Shown here in pieces: positions 16,962-25,475 of a DNA stretch of 64,000 bases; the first letter of the stretch is position 1, and every line of letters begins with the position of its first letter. A program made the translations under genes and the position numbers. The notes below the pieces were generated by a model. The model saw nothing but the letters and a program-made list of their open reading frames with translations. It did not search any database and was not told the origin of the DNA. Source of the DNA: JAPWJZ01 sp964575605 (GTDB lineage Bacteria; Pseudomonadota; Alphaproteobacteria; Micavibrionales; UBA2020); NCBI GenBank assembly GCA_964575605.1, contig CAZNRN010000005.1, positions 91,029-155,028 of the forward strand. The letters run 5' to 3'.

Positions 16962-18020
16962 ATGAACCTGACCCAATTGAAAGCCATCGTCATCGATGCC
17001 ACCGGCGCCGAGCTGACGAAAGAAGAACAGGACCTGCTGAAGGCCGAACGCCCCGCGGGCTTTATCCTGTTCAAGCGCAACTGCGTGTCGAAACAACAGG
17101 TGAAAGACCTTGTCTCCTCCGTCCGCGAATGCGTGGGCTGGAATGAGCTGCCGGTGCTGATCGACCAGGAAGGCGGCAGCGTCTCGCGCCTCAAGCAGCC
17201 GGAATGGATCGAATACCCCGCCGCGAAATTGTTCGGCGAACTGGCGCAGGACAGCCGCGAAGAGGGGCTGGAGGCGACGCGCATCAATTCATATTTGATG
17301 GCGCTCGACCTTGCCGACCTCGGCATCAGCGTAAACTGCGCGCCCGTTGTCGACGTGCCCGCGCCCGACTGCCACCAGTTCCTCTCGGCGTCGCGCACCT
17401 ATAGCGACAGCCCCGAAGCGGTCGGCCTGCTGGGCGAAGCGGTCTGCCGCGGCCTGCTGGACGGCGGCGTCACCCCCGTCATGAAGCACATCCCGGGCCA
17501 TGGCCGGGCGAAGGTGGATAGCCATCTGGCGCTGCCGGTTACGGACGCCTCTTTACCAGAACTCTTAAAAACAGACTTCAAGCCCTTCAAATACTTAGCC
17601 CAGTCGGATATGAAAACGGCTGTTTGGGCGATGGCCGCGCATGTGGTATTCTCCTCCCTAGATCCTGATTCTGCCGCCACAGTTTCCGCCCGGGTTGTCG
17701 AAGACATCATCCGGAAAGAAATCGGGTTTAACGGCGTGCTGCTGGCCGATGACGTCTCGATGAAGGCGCTCGGCGGCACGCTTGAAAGCCGCGTGAAGGG
17801 CACGATGGCGGCCGGGATGGACCTGACCATGCTCTGCAATGCGTCATTTGACGAGCGCAAGCTGGCCCTGTCCGTCACGCCGAAGCTGACCGCAACAGCG
17901 GCAGCCAGGGTCGAAAATGCGGAGCGCCAGCGCACCGCATGGCTGAAAAAAGGCAACGATAACAGGCAAGAACTCCAGCAAAAACTGGAGCGCATGATAC
18001 AGAAGCGAAGGACCGGATGA
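16962..18020 (+). CDS. nagZ: Beta-N-acetylhexosaminidase NagZ
   Basis: A 352-aa glycoside hydrolase family 3 enzyme. It has LIDQEGGSVSRLK near residue 67, the signature KHIPGHGRAKVDSHLALP near 175 with the catalytic His/Asp pair, and LLADDVSMKAL with the nucleophile Asp near 265. NagZ removes GlcNAc from anhydro-muropeptides in the cytosol during cell-wall recycling. No signal peptide is present, as expected. The stop overlaps the scpA start by 4 nt; nagZ-scpA-scpB is a conserved order in Alphaproteobacteria. Confidence 0.93.
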   Translation: MNLTQLKAIVIDATGAELTKEEQDLLKAERPAGFILFKRNCVSKQQVKDLVSSVRECVGWNELPVLIDQEGGSVSRLKQPEWIEYPAAKLFGELAQDSREEGLEATRINSYLMALDLADLGISVNCAPVVDVPAPDCHQFLSASRTYSDSPEAVGLLGEAVCRGLLDGGVTPVMKHIPGHGRAKVDSHLALPVTDASLPELLKTDFKPFKYLAQSDMKTAVWAMAAHVVFSSLDPDSAATVSARVVEDIIRKEIGFNGVLLADDVSMKALGGTLESRVKGTMAAGMDLTMLCNASFDERKLALSVTPKLTATAAARVENAERQRTAWLKKGNDNRQELQQKLERMIQKRRTG

Positions 18021-19168
18021 GCGAAGCCGAGGCACCCCAGTTCGAGGAAGACCTCCTCAAGGACCGCAGCGAGAGCGAACAGCTTTTGCTGTATTTGGGC
18101 AGTTTTGACGGCCCGATCGACATGCTGCTGACGCTGGCGCGCGACCAGAAAGTCGACCTCGCCAAAATCTCCATCCTTGCGCTGGCCAACCAGTACCTTG
18201 AATTCGTGCAAAAGGCGCAGTCGCTGCGCCTCGAGCTTGCGGCCGATTACCTTGTCATGGCGGCATGGCTCGCCTACCTCAAATCCCGCCTGCTTGTACC
18301 GGCCGAAGAGCAAAAACAGGCCGAGCCGACCGCGCAGGAAGTGGCCGACGCTCTGCAGTTCCAGCTCCGCCGCCTCGAAGCCATGCGCGACATCGCGCAG
18401 CGCCTGTTCCACCTGCCGCGCCTGGGTTACAACGTTTTCGCGCGTGGCGAGCCCGACGGCCTGCCCACGCAATACATTTCGAAATACGAAATGACCTATT
18501 ACGACCTGTTGAAGGCTTACGGCGACGTCAAGCAGCGCCAGCAGAACTCGGTCTACAAGCTGAACCCCGTGAAGCTCTTTACGCTTGAAGAAGCGATCGA
18601 GCGCCTGACCACGATGTTCGGCAAGCTGCCGCAGGAATGGGTCTCGCTGTTCATGTTCCTGCCTGCGGGCCTGAAGGAACGCATCGTGAAGCGCTCTGCG
18701 GTGGCCTCCACCTTCGGCGGCGCGCTCGAACTCGCGAAGCGCGGCCTTATCCAGATCCAGCAGGAAAAGAACTACGCGCCTATTTATATCCGCAAGCCCG
18801 TGGCGAACGAAAACACCACCGTGCCCGCCGCCGCCGACGCCGTCTCGCCCACCGCCGCGATCGATGCTGCGGAAGAAACGGTTGCGGAACAAGTCGTTAT
18901 TGAAGAAGCAGTCACCGACGAAGTGGTGGAACAAACCGTCATCGACGAAGTGACCGAAGAAACCGTTTCGGAAGAAGCGGTGGTTGAAGAAATCGTAGAA
19001 GAAGCTGTTTCTGAAGAAACCATCGAAGAGACTGTCGCCGAAGAAACTTTTGACGAAACTGTTTCCGGGGAAGCGACCGAAGAAGAAACGATTACCGAAG
19101 ACACCATTACCGAAGATGACGTGACTGAAGATGAAGTCACGGAATCCAATACGCAGGAGAACACCTGA
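18017..19168 (+). CDS. scpA: Segregation and condensation protein A with a long acidic tail
   Basis: Residues about 20-255 are a normal ScpA kleisin: the N-terminal SMC-contacting part (YLGSFDGPIDMLLTLARDQK), LAADYLVMAAWLAYLKSRLL, and a C-terminal winged helix. The SMC-ScpA-ScpB complex compacts the chromosome and aids segregation. Residues about 265-383 are an added low-complexity tail built from repeated Glu/Thr/Val units such as EETVSEEAVVEEIVEEAVSE. This makes the protein about 120 residues longer than common ScpA. scpB follows after 2 nt. The tail resembles the acidic tail of ScpB next door. Confidence 0.92.
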   Translation: MSEAEAPQFEEDLLKDRSESEQLLLYLGSFDGPIDMLLTLARDQKVDLAKISILALANQYLEFVQKAQSLRLELAADYLVMAAWLAYLKSRLLVPAEEQKQAEPTAQEVADALQFQLRRLEAMRDIAQRLFHLPRLGYNVFARGEPDGLPTQYISKYEMTYYDLLKAYGDVKQRQQNSVYKLNPVKLFTLEEAIERLTTMFGKLPQEWVSLFMFLPAGLKERIVKRSAVASTFGGALELAKRGLIQIQQEKNYAPIYIRKPVANENTTVPAAADAVSPTAAIDAAEETVAEQVVIEEAVTDEVVEQTVIDEVTEETVSEEAVVEEIVEEAVSEETIEETVAEETFDETVSGEATEEETITEDTITEDDVTEDEVTESNTQENT

Positions 19169-19170
19169 CC

Positions 19171-20376
19171 ATGGCCAGAGCGAAGAAAAAACAAAAAGAA
19201 GAAGTAACGCAGGAAGAGATCGTCGTCGTAAACGAAGAAATTCTCGTCGCGGGCGAAGAAACCATCCCCGCGGATGAGCTTGGCATCGGCAACGTACAGC
19301 AAGCCGAAGACGAAGTTGAAGCAGTTGCTGAATCTGCTCCCGCCGTCACCGAAGAAACGGTGTCGACCGAGGAAGCGCCGCTGCCCGAAATCACGCAGGA
19401 AGACGTCCGCCTGGTCGAGGCGATTTTGTTCGCCACCGCCGCCGCGCTGACCGAAAACCAGATTGCGGAACGTTTCCCCGCCGAGCGCGCGGGCCTGATC
19501 CCGCAGGTGCTGGAACACCTGAAAGAACAATACACCAACCGCGGCGTGAACCTTGTGCAGCGCAACGAGCGCTGGGCCTTCCGCACCGCGACCGACTTGG
19601 GCGACCAGCTGCGCATTGAAAAAGAGCAGCCCAAGAAATTCACCCGCTCGGCCATGGAAACCATGGCGATCGTGGCCTACCACCAGCCCGTCACCCGCGC
19701 CGAGATTGAAAACATCCGCGGCGTGGCGACCGCCCCCGGCGCGCTCGACGCGCTGATGGAAGCCGGCTGGATCAAGCCCGGCAAGCGCCGCGAAGTGCCG
19801 GGCCGCCCCGTCACCTGGCTCTCGACGCAGGCCTTCCTCGACCATTTCGGCCTCGAAAAACTCGAAGACCTGCCGGGCATGGACGAGCTGAAAGCCGCAG
19901 GCCTTCTCGACAAACGCCCCGCCATCGAAGCAATGCCGGGCGCCGACCTGTTTGACGAAGAGAACAAGAAAGAAGAGTCCGACCCGCAGGAAGTCACCGA
20001 CGAAGACCTCATCGGCAAAGTCACGGAAGAGGGCGGTTCGGTCGAAGACCTCGAGCCCACCGCATCCGCTGGCAGCGATGACGATGAAGATGACGCTGAT
20101 GACGAGGATTCGGACGACGAAGACGGCGATGAAGATGATGACGCCGAGGCTTCGGATGACGATGAAGATTCCGATGACGACGCCGATGATGAAGACGGTG
20201 ACGACGAGGATTATGGTGACGACGATGAGGAAGACTCGTCTGACGACGAAGAAGCCTCCGGCGACGATGAAGATGACTCGTCCGATGATGACGACGAAGA
20301 TTATGACGATGAAGACGACGACAGCGACGATGATGAAGACGATGACGACGCTGACGACGAGGAAGATAAGGATTAA
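19171..20376 (+). CDS. scpB: Segregation and condensation protein B with acidic extensions at both ends
   Basis: The core (about 73-265) has the two winged helices of ScpB, for example VEAILFATAAALTENQIAER and ETMAIVAYHQPVTRAEIENI. Usual ScpB proteins have about 180-240 residues; this one has 401. An acidic N-terminal extension covers about 1-70. A C-terminal region from about 290 consists almost only of Asp, Glu and Ser. The tail DNA is a GAT/GAC/GAA low-complexity run, prone to length change. The protein is the dimeric partner of ScpA in the SMC condensin. tatA starts 6 nt after its stop. Confidence 0.92.
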   Translation: MARAKKKQKEEVTQEEIVVVNEEILVAGEETIPADELGIGNVQQAEDEVEAVAESAPAVTEETVSTEEAPLPEITQEDVRLVEAILFATAAALTENQIAERFPAERAGLIPQVLEHLKEQYTNRGVNLVQRNERWAFRTATDLGDQLRIEKEQPKKFTRSAMETMAIVAYHQPVTRAEIENIRGVATAPGALDALMEAGWIKPGKRREVPGRPVTWLSTQAFLDHFGLEKLEDLPGMDELKAAGLLDKRPAIEAMPGADLFDEENKKEESDPQEVTDEDLIGKVTEEGGSVEDLEPTASAGSDDDEDDADDEDSDDEDGDEDDDAEASDDDEDSDDDADDEDGDDEDYGDDDEEDSSDDEEASGDDEDDSSDDDDEDYDDEDDDSDDDEDDDDADDEEDKD

Positions 20377-20382
20377 CGAACT

Positions 20383-20571
20383 ATGTCAATCGGCCACTGG
20401 ATTATCGTCCTTCTTGTTGTTGTGCTGATGTTCGGCCTCGGCAAGGGCAAGATCCCCCAGATCATGGGCGACCTCGGCAAGGGCCTGCGCCATTTCAAGG
20501 ACGGGCTGAAGGGCGAGGAGAGCAAGGACAAGCAAGAGATCCTGCCGCCCGACGACAAAAAGGGCTCGTGA
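20383..20571 (+). CDS. tatA: Twin-arginine translocase subunit TatA
   Basis: A 62-aa protein with one N-terminal membrane helix (IIVLLVVVLMFG, about 7-19), the hinge glycine region, and an amphipathic helix LGKGLRHFKDGLKG followed by a charged tail. TatA forms the protein-conducting oligomer that carries folded proteins with twin-arginine signals across the inner membrane. Its stop abuts the tatB start codon directly. Confidence 0.92.
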   Translation: MSIGHWIIVLLVVVLMFGLGKGKIPQIMGDLGKGLRHFKDGLKGEESKDKQEILPPDDKKGS

Positions 20572-20880
20572 TTGTTCGACATTTCCTGGTCAGAGATGCT
20601 GGTGGTGCTGGTCGTCGCCGTGGTCGCGATCGGCCCGAAAGACCTGCCCGGCGTCCTTTATGCGGCGGGGAAATTCATCAGGAAAATCAGGGTTTTTACC
20701 TCCGATATTCAAAAATCGGTTGATAAAATCATCCACGACGAAGAACTCGAAGAAATCACCCGCGAGGCCAACAAGATTGGCGGTGAAAACCTGCAGATGG
20801 AGATAGAACGCCAGCTGCAGGAGGAAGAAAACCGCAAGGTCGTTAAACTACCGATTCAAAAAGATGGCGCAGAAGACTGA
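20572..20880 (+). CDS. tatB: Twin-arginine translocase subunit TatB (TTG start)
   Basis: The 102-aa protein (MFDISWSEMLVVLVVAVVAIG) has the TatB N-terminal helix with its conserved Glu, then GPKDLPGVLYAAG and a long amphipathic helix. TatB with TatC forms the receptor for twin-arginine signal peptides. No ATG is available; TTG at 20572 directly follows the tatA stop, with AAAAGGG inside tatA as ribosome-binding site. It overlaps tatC by 17 nt, so translation of the three genes is tightly linked. Confidence 0.9.
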   Translation: MFDISWSEMLVVLVVAVVAIGPKDLPGVLYAAGKFIRKIRVFTSDIQKSVDKIIHDEELEEITREANKIGGENLQMEIERQLQEEENRKVVKLPIQKDGAED

Positions 20881-21628
20881 AAAGATTAACGATAAAACCA
20901 TGCCGCTGCTCGACCACCTGATCGAGCTGCGCCGCCGCGTCATCATCAGCCTCCTGTTCTTCGTGGTGGCCTCCATCGCCTGCTATTTCTTCGCGCCCAG
21001 CATATACAGCTTCCTCGTCCAGCCTTTGGCCGATGTGCTGCCGGGCGAAAACCGCCGCCTCATCTATACCGGCCTTGGCGAGGCGTTTATTACGTATATG
21101 AAACTTGCCTGTTTCGCGGGCGGCTTTTTGGCCTTTCCGGTGATCGCGGCGCAGATTTGGTTCTTTGTGGCGCCGGGGTTATACAAGAACGAGCGCTCGG
21201 TCTTTTTTCCCTTCCTGCTGGCGACACCGATCCTCTTTGTGGCTGGGGCTGCGTTTGTTTATTACCTTGTTATTCCAGCGGCTTGGAAGTTTTTCGCGAG
21301 CTTCGAAAGCCTGCATCCGTCCTCCGGCCTGCCCATCGCGCTCGAAGCGCGGGTGAGCGAATACCTGAACCTCGTCATGGCGCTTATCTTCGCCTTCGGC
21401 ATCTGTTTCCAGCTGCCGGTGCTGCTGACGCTGCTGGGCCGCGCGGGCATCATCACTGCCAAGTGGCTGTCCGAAAAGCGCCGTTACATGATTGTCGCCA
21501 TCTTCGTGGTGGCCGCCGTCATGACGCCGCCCGATATCCTCAGCCAGTTCATGCTGGCCGTGCCGCTGATGGTGCTGTACGAGGCCAGCATCTTCCTGGT
21601 GAAGATGGGCGAGAAGAAAAAAGCCTAA
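20864..21628 (+). CDS. tatC: Sec-independent translocase subunit TatC
   Basis: A 254-aa polytopic protein with six membrane helices, starting after the conserved MPLLDHLIELRRRVIIS cytoplasmic segment that helps bind the signal peptide. The GEAFITYMKLACFAGGF and GICFQLPVLL regions are typical for the family. TatC is the core receptor of the Tat translocon. It ends with a 4-nt convergent overlap with the hydrolase gene on the other strand. MsrB at 37458 is one candidate substrate in this window. Confidence 0.95.
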   Translation: MAQKTEKINDKTMPLLDHLIELRRRVIISLLFFVVASIACYFFAPSIYSFLVQPLADVLPGENRRLIYTGLGEAFITYMKLACFAGGFLAFPVIAAQIWFFVAPGLYKNERSVFFPFLLATPILFVAGAAFVYYLVIPAAWKFFASFESLHPSSGLPIALEARVSEYLNLVMALIFAFGICFQLPVLLTLLGRAGIITAKWLSEKRRYMIVAIFVVAAVMTPPDILSQFMLAVPLMVLYEASIFLVKMGEKKKA

Positions 21629-22395
21629 ATCTGCGGATGATTTTTCCGCTGCAACTTCTTGTTTAAAAAGGCGATGCTGTCGTCGATCGTCTGCGTGCTC
21701 GTTTCATGCGCGAGGTCGGGATAGAATTTTTCCTCGAAATTGATGCCCTTCTTCGTCAGGCGCTTCAGCGTGTCCTTGTGCTGGATGTTGAAGCGGCGGG
21801 CGGCCTTGTTGAAGGCGCGGGCGAGGAGGCCTTTTTTCGCGGGTTCTTCCGGCTTGCAGAAAATCTCGTCTTTTCCGCCCATGATCACAAGCACATCGGG
21901 TTTCGTTTTGCCCTTGGTGAGCGGGAGCAGGGCGCCCGAATGCGCAACGACGCCGCCGACAGGCTTGTCTCGGTGGAGCGTCGTCTGCAGCGCGGCGATC
22001 GCCCCCATGGAATTGCCGAGGATGCCGAGGTGCTCGTCCGACAATCCGCGTTTCGCCAGCTGCCGGTCGAGATAATCGTTCAGGTCATCAACAACCGGCA
22101 AATAGTTGAAAATAATGGAGAGGTAAGCCTTGGCCTGCGCCAGCACCGGGCCTTCGTGCGGCACCCAGGTATAGCCCTGCGGTTCGCCCTTCACCGGCGC
22201 GGTTTTCAAGGGGCCGCGCAGGTTGATGACGTCGGCGTCGGGCATGGCGTCGTGCACCTGCTTCGCGTGCGCTTCCCAGTTTTCGGGGTTGCTGCCGTGG
22301 CCGTGCATGACGACGACAAGGCGCTGGGCCTTTCCCGTTTTCGCGGGGAAGAGCATGAAGTCGAAACCGTCTTCGTGGTGGTAGGGTGATGCCAT
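21625..22395 (-). CDS. Alpha/beta-hydrolase (phospholipase/carboxylesterase family)
   Basis: The 256-aa product starts at ATG 22395; a longer open frame runs to 22431 but adds only a basic stretch. It shows VVVMHGHGSNPENWE (oxyanion region), the nucleophile elbow GILGNSMGAIAAL with the active-site Ser, VLVIMGGKDEIF (acid residue) and a late DLAHET with the likely catalytic His. This is the layout of small cytosolic esterases of the phospholipase/carboxylesterase group. A phospholipid substrate is not proven. It lies between convergent tatC and divergent serS. Confidence 0.82.
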   Translation of the reverse strand: MASPYHHEDGFDFMLFPAKTGKAQRLVVVMHGHGSNPENWEAHAKQVHDAMPDADVINLRGPLKTAPVKGEPQGYTWVPHEGPVLAQAKAYLSIIFNYLPVVDDLNDYLDRQLAKRGLSDEHLGILGNSMGAIAALQTTLHRDKPVGGVVAHSGALLPLTKGKTKPDVLVIMGGKDEIFCKPEEPAKKGLLARAFNKAARRFNIQHKDTLKRLTKKGINFEEKFYPDLAHETSTQTIDDSIAFLNKKLQRKNHPQI

Positions 22396-22541
22396 TGACA
22401 AAAGCCTAGCCTCCCGCGCGCGCAACGTCAACGGACCCGCGCGAAGGCGCGCCTCAATAGACTAGACCGGATTCATGAAAAGCCTTATACTTGAAATCAC
22501 TGGGAATTGGGGAAAAATTCCAAACACATCGAGATTGAAAT

Positions 22542-23984
22542 ATGCATGACTTGAAACTCATTCGGGAAAACCCCGAGCATTTTGATTCCGGCTGGAAACG
22601 TCGCGGGCTCGAACCGCAGACGCCCAAAATCATCGCCATGGACGAAAAACGCCGTGCGCTGATGACAGAAAAACAGTCGCTGGAGGCGCAGCGCAACGAA
22701 GTTTCAAAGCAGATCGGCCAGATTAAATCCAAGGGCGGCGACGCCTCGGCCCTGATGGCGGAAGTCGCGGGCCACAAGGCGCGCATCGCCACGATCGAGG
22801 AAGAAGAAAAAGCGCGCACGGAGGAACTGAACAAGTTCCTCGACACTTTGCCCAACATCCCCGACAAATCCGTGCCCGACGGCGGCGGCAGCGACGACAA
22901 CGTGCTGACCCGCAAAGTAGGGGAGCCGAAGCGCCTCAACAGCGCCAAGGACCACGTCGATATCGGCGAGGGCCTAGGCGGGATGGATTTCGCAACCGCG
23001 GCAAAAATGTCCGGTTCGCGCTTTGTGCTGCTGCGCCAGGGTGTGGCGAGGCTGGAGCGCGCGCTCGCGCAATTCATGCTCGACCTGCACACGCAGGAAC
23101 ACGGCTATACCGAAATGTCCGTCCCGCTGCTGGTGCGCGACCATGCGATGCGCGGCACCGGCCAGCTGCCCAAGTTCTTCGAGGAACAGTTCACCGTCAC
23201 CAGCATCGGCGAGCGCGCAAAACTGCTGCATACCGCAACCGCCCCGCTGGACGAGGAATACGCCCGCCGCGTGAAGGCGGAGCCGGGGCTTCCGCCGTCC
23301 CGCGTGCTGCATGAAGTCATCGAGCGCGCGTCGACGCGGGAGGACTACTGGCTGATCCCGACCTCCGAAGTCTCGCTCACGAACACTGTCTATGATGAAA
23401 TCGTCGACGAGGGCGAACTGCCGCTGCGCATGACGGCGATGAGCCCCTGCTTCCGCTCCGAAGCGGGCGCGGCCGGCAAGGACACGCGCGGCATGATCCG
23501 CCAGCACCAGTTCTATAAGGTCGAACTGGTCAGCATCGTCGCCGAAGACAAGTCGATGGAAGAACTGGAACGCATGGTCGGCTGCGCCGAAACCGTGCTG
23601 AAAAAACTCGACCTCGCCTTCCGCACCATGACGCTCTGCACCGGCGACATGGGCTTTTCTGCGAAGAAAACCTATGACATCGAAGTTTTCCTGCCCGGCC
23701 AGAACGCCTACCGCGAAATCTCCAGCTGCTCGAACTGCGGCGATTTCCAGGCGCGCCGCATGATGGCGCGCTATAAAAAGGAAGGCGACAAGAACACCAA
23801 ATACCTGCACACGCTGAACGGCTCCGGCGTTGCCGTGGGCCGCTGCCTGATCGCGGTGCTGGAAAACTACCAGCAGCCCGACGGCAGCGTCGTCATTCCC
23901 GAAGTGCTGAAACCCTATATGGGCGGCATCACGAAACTGGAACCCGTCGCGAAGAAGAAAGAAGGCAAGGCCGCCAATGCTTGA
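22542..23984 (+). CDS. serS: Seryl-tRNA synthetase
   Basis: A 480-aa class II synthetase. The N-terminal coiled-coil arm that binds the tRNA-Ser variable arm covers about 30-105. The catalytic domain holds motif 2 (SPCFRSEAGAAGKDTRGMIR) and motif 3 (SGVAVGRCLIAVLENYQ). It charges tRNA-Ser and, for selenocysteine users, tRNA-Sec. It overlaps surE by 8 nt. The order tat-serS-surE-pcm is common in Alphaproteobacteria; here the esterase gene lies between tatC and serS on the opposite strand. Confidence 0.95.
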   Translation: MHDLKLIRENPEHFDSGWKRRGLEPQTPKIIAMDEKRRALMTEKQSLEAQRNEVSKQIGQIKSKGGDASALMAEVAGHKARIATIEEEEKARTEELNKFLDTLPNIPDKSVPDGGGSDDNVLTRKVGEPKRLNSAKDHVDIGEGLGGMDFATAAKMSGSRFVLLRQGVARLERALAQFMLDLHTQEHGYTEMSVPLLVRDHAMRGTGQLPKFFEEQFTVTSIGERAKLLHTATAPLDEEYARRVKAEPGLPPSRVLHEVIERASTREDYWLIPTSEVSLTNTVYDEIVDEGELPLRMTAMSPCFRSEAGAAGKDTRGMIRQHQFYKVELVSIVAEDKSMEELERMVGCAETVLKKLDLAFRTMTLCTGDMGFSAKKTYDIEVFLPGQNAYREISSCSNCGDFQARRMMARYKKEGDKNTKYLHTLNGSGVAVGRCLIAVLENYQQPDGSVVIPEVLKPYMGGITKLEPVAKKKEGKAANA

Positions 23985-24765
23985 TTTTCCACAGAAGCTT
24001 TCCGAAGCCCGCATCCTGATTTCCAACGACGACAGTATCCATGCCGAGGGAATCAAGGTGCTGGAACAGATCGTGCTGGGCATCACCCCAAACGTCTGGG
24101 TGGTTGCGCCCGAAACGCAGCAGTCGGCGGCCGGGCACTCGCTCACCATCCACAGCCCGCTGCGGATGAAAGAGTACGACAAGCGCCATTATTCGGTCAT
24201 CGGCACGCCGACCGATTCAGTGCTAGTGGGCATCCAGAAGGTGATGAAGGATATCCGTCCGCACCTGGTGATTTCCGGCATCAACCACGGGCAGAACACG
24301 GCCGACGACGTGACCTATTCCGGCACCATCGCCGCCGCGATCGAGGCGACGCTGGCCGCCGTGCCTGCGATTGCCTGCAGCCAGGATTTCGACGAGGACG
24401 GCGGCAAGCCCGACTGGACGATCGCGCGCGAATACCTGCCGCGCATCCTTCAGGCCTTCGAAGGCCGCAGCTGGGAATACAATATCCTGATGAATATCAA
24501 CTTCCCCGTGAACATCGCGGGCGTGAAGCCCGAAATCCGCGTATTGCCGCAAGGGCATTACAGCATGGAGAAGCAGGAAATGGACAACCGCGTCGATCCG
24601 CGCGGCAAACCCTATTTCTGGATCGGCCCGCCGCCTGCGCGGGACGAGGATGACCAGTCGCTCGACATGGGCGCGCTGGCGGCGGGGCATGTGACCATCA
24701 CGCCGCTTTCGCTGAACCTGACGCACTACCCGACCGTCACCGAATGGGGGAAGATTTTTAAATGA
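23977..24765 (+). CDS. surE: 5'/3'-nucleotidase SurE
   Basis: The 262-aa protein has the family start ILISNDDSIHAEGI, with the two metal-binding Asp residues, then VVAPETQQSAAGHSLTIH and ISGINHGQNTADDVTYSGT, all characteristic of SurE. The usual NDDG is NDDS here, a conservative change next to the metal site. SurE removes phosphate from nucleoside monophosphates and is often linked to stationary-phase survival. It is overlapped by serS (8 nt) and pcm (4 nt) and so belongs to the same operon. Confidence 0.92.
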   Translation: MLDFPQKLSEARILISNDDSIHAEGIKVLEQIVLGITPNVWVVAPETQQSAAGHSLTIHSPLRMKEYDKRHYSVIGTPTDSVLVGIQKVMKDIRPHLVISGINHGQNTADDVTYSGTIAAAIEATLAAVPAIACSQDFDEDGGKPDWTIAREYLPRILQAFEGRSWEYNILMNINFPVNIAGVKPEIRVLPQGHYSMEKQEMDNRVDPRGKPYFWIGPPPARDEDDQSLDMGALAAGHVTITPLSLNLTHYPTVTEWGKIFK

Positions 24766-25475
24766 GCCTTCTCGCGCGCAAGATACGCCTTATCATGAAG
24801 CTGCGCAAATGCGGCATCACCGACACCGGCGTGCTGGGCGCCATCGAACGTATCCCGCGGGAGGCTTTCATCGCGCCCCGTTTCCACGACCAGGCTTACG
24901 AAGACATCGCGCTGCCGATCGAGCGCGGGCAGACCATTTCACAGCCGCTGGTCGTGGCCTACATGACGCAGGCGCTGAAGGTGAACGACCGCCACAAGGT
25001 GCTGGAAATAGGCACGGGCTCCGGCTATCAGGCCAGCATCCTCGCGCGCCTTTGCCGCCGCGTTTACAGCATCGAACGCCATAAACCGTTGCTGGCGGGG
25101 GCGGAGAAAATGTTCAACGACCTGCGCATCCGCAACATCACCTGCAAGGCAGGCGACGGCATGCTGGGCTGGAAGGAACAGGCCCCCTTCGACCGCATCA
25201 TCGTGACGGCCGCAGCCCCCGGCGACCCGCCGCCCGCGCTGCTGGAACAGCTGTCCATCGGCGGCCTGCTGATCATCCCGATGGGCCGCGATAAATCCTG
25301 CCAGTATGTTTACCGCATCACGCGCACCGAAACGGGGTTCGAGAGCGAACAACTGATGCCCGTGCGCTTCGTGCCGCTGCTGCCCGATATCGCGCGCAAC
25401 AACGAACCCGTTATCCAGCAGACGGTGGAAACCGAAGAATTCTATTCAGGGGGAGCAGAGCTGCAACCGGCATGA
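24762..25475 (+). CDS. pcm: Protein-L-isoaspartate O-methyltransferase
   Basis: A 237-aa methyltransferase with PREAFIAPRFHDQAYED, the substrate-contact loop PIERGQTISQPLVVAYM and the SAM-binding VLEIGTGSGYQASILARL. It methylates L-isoaspartyl residues in aged proteins so that they can revert to aspartate. The start overlaps surE by 4 nt (ATGA) and its stop overlaps the LysM/M23 gene by 4 nt. The surE-pcm pairing is widespread in Proteobacteria. Confidence 0.94.
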   Translation: MSLLARKIRLIMKLRKCGITDTGVLGAIERIPREAFIAPRFHDQAYEDIALPIERGQTISQPLVVAYMTQALKVNDRHKVLEIGTGSGYQASILARLCRRVYSIERHKPLLAGAEKMFNDLRIRNITCKAGDGMLGWKEQAPFDRIIVTAAAPGDPPPALLEQLSIGGLLIIPMGRDKSCQYVYRITRTETGFESEQLMPVRFVPLLPDIARNNEPVIQQTVETEEFYSGGAELQPA

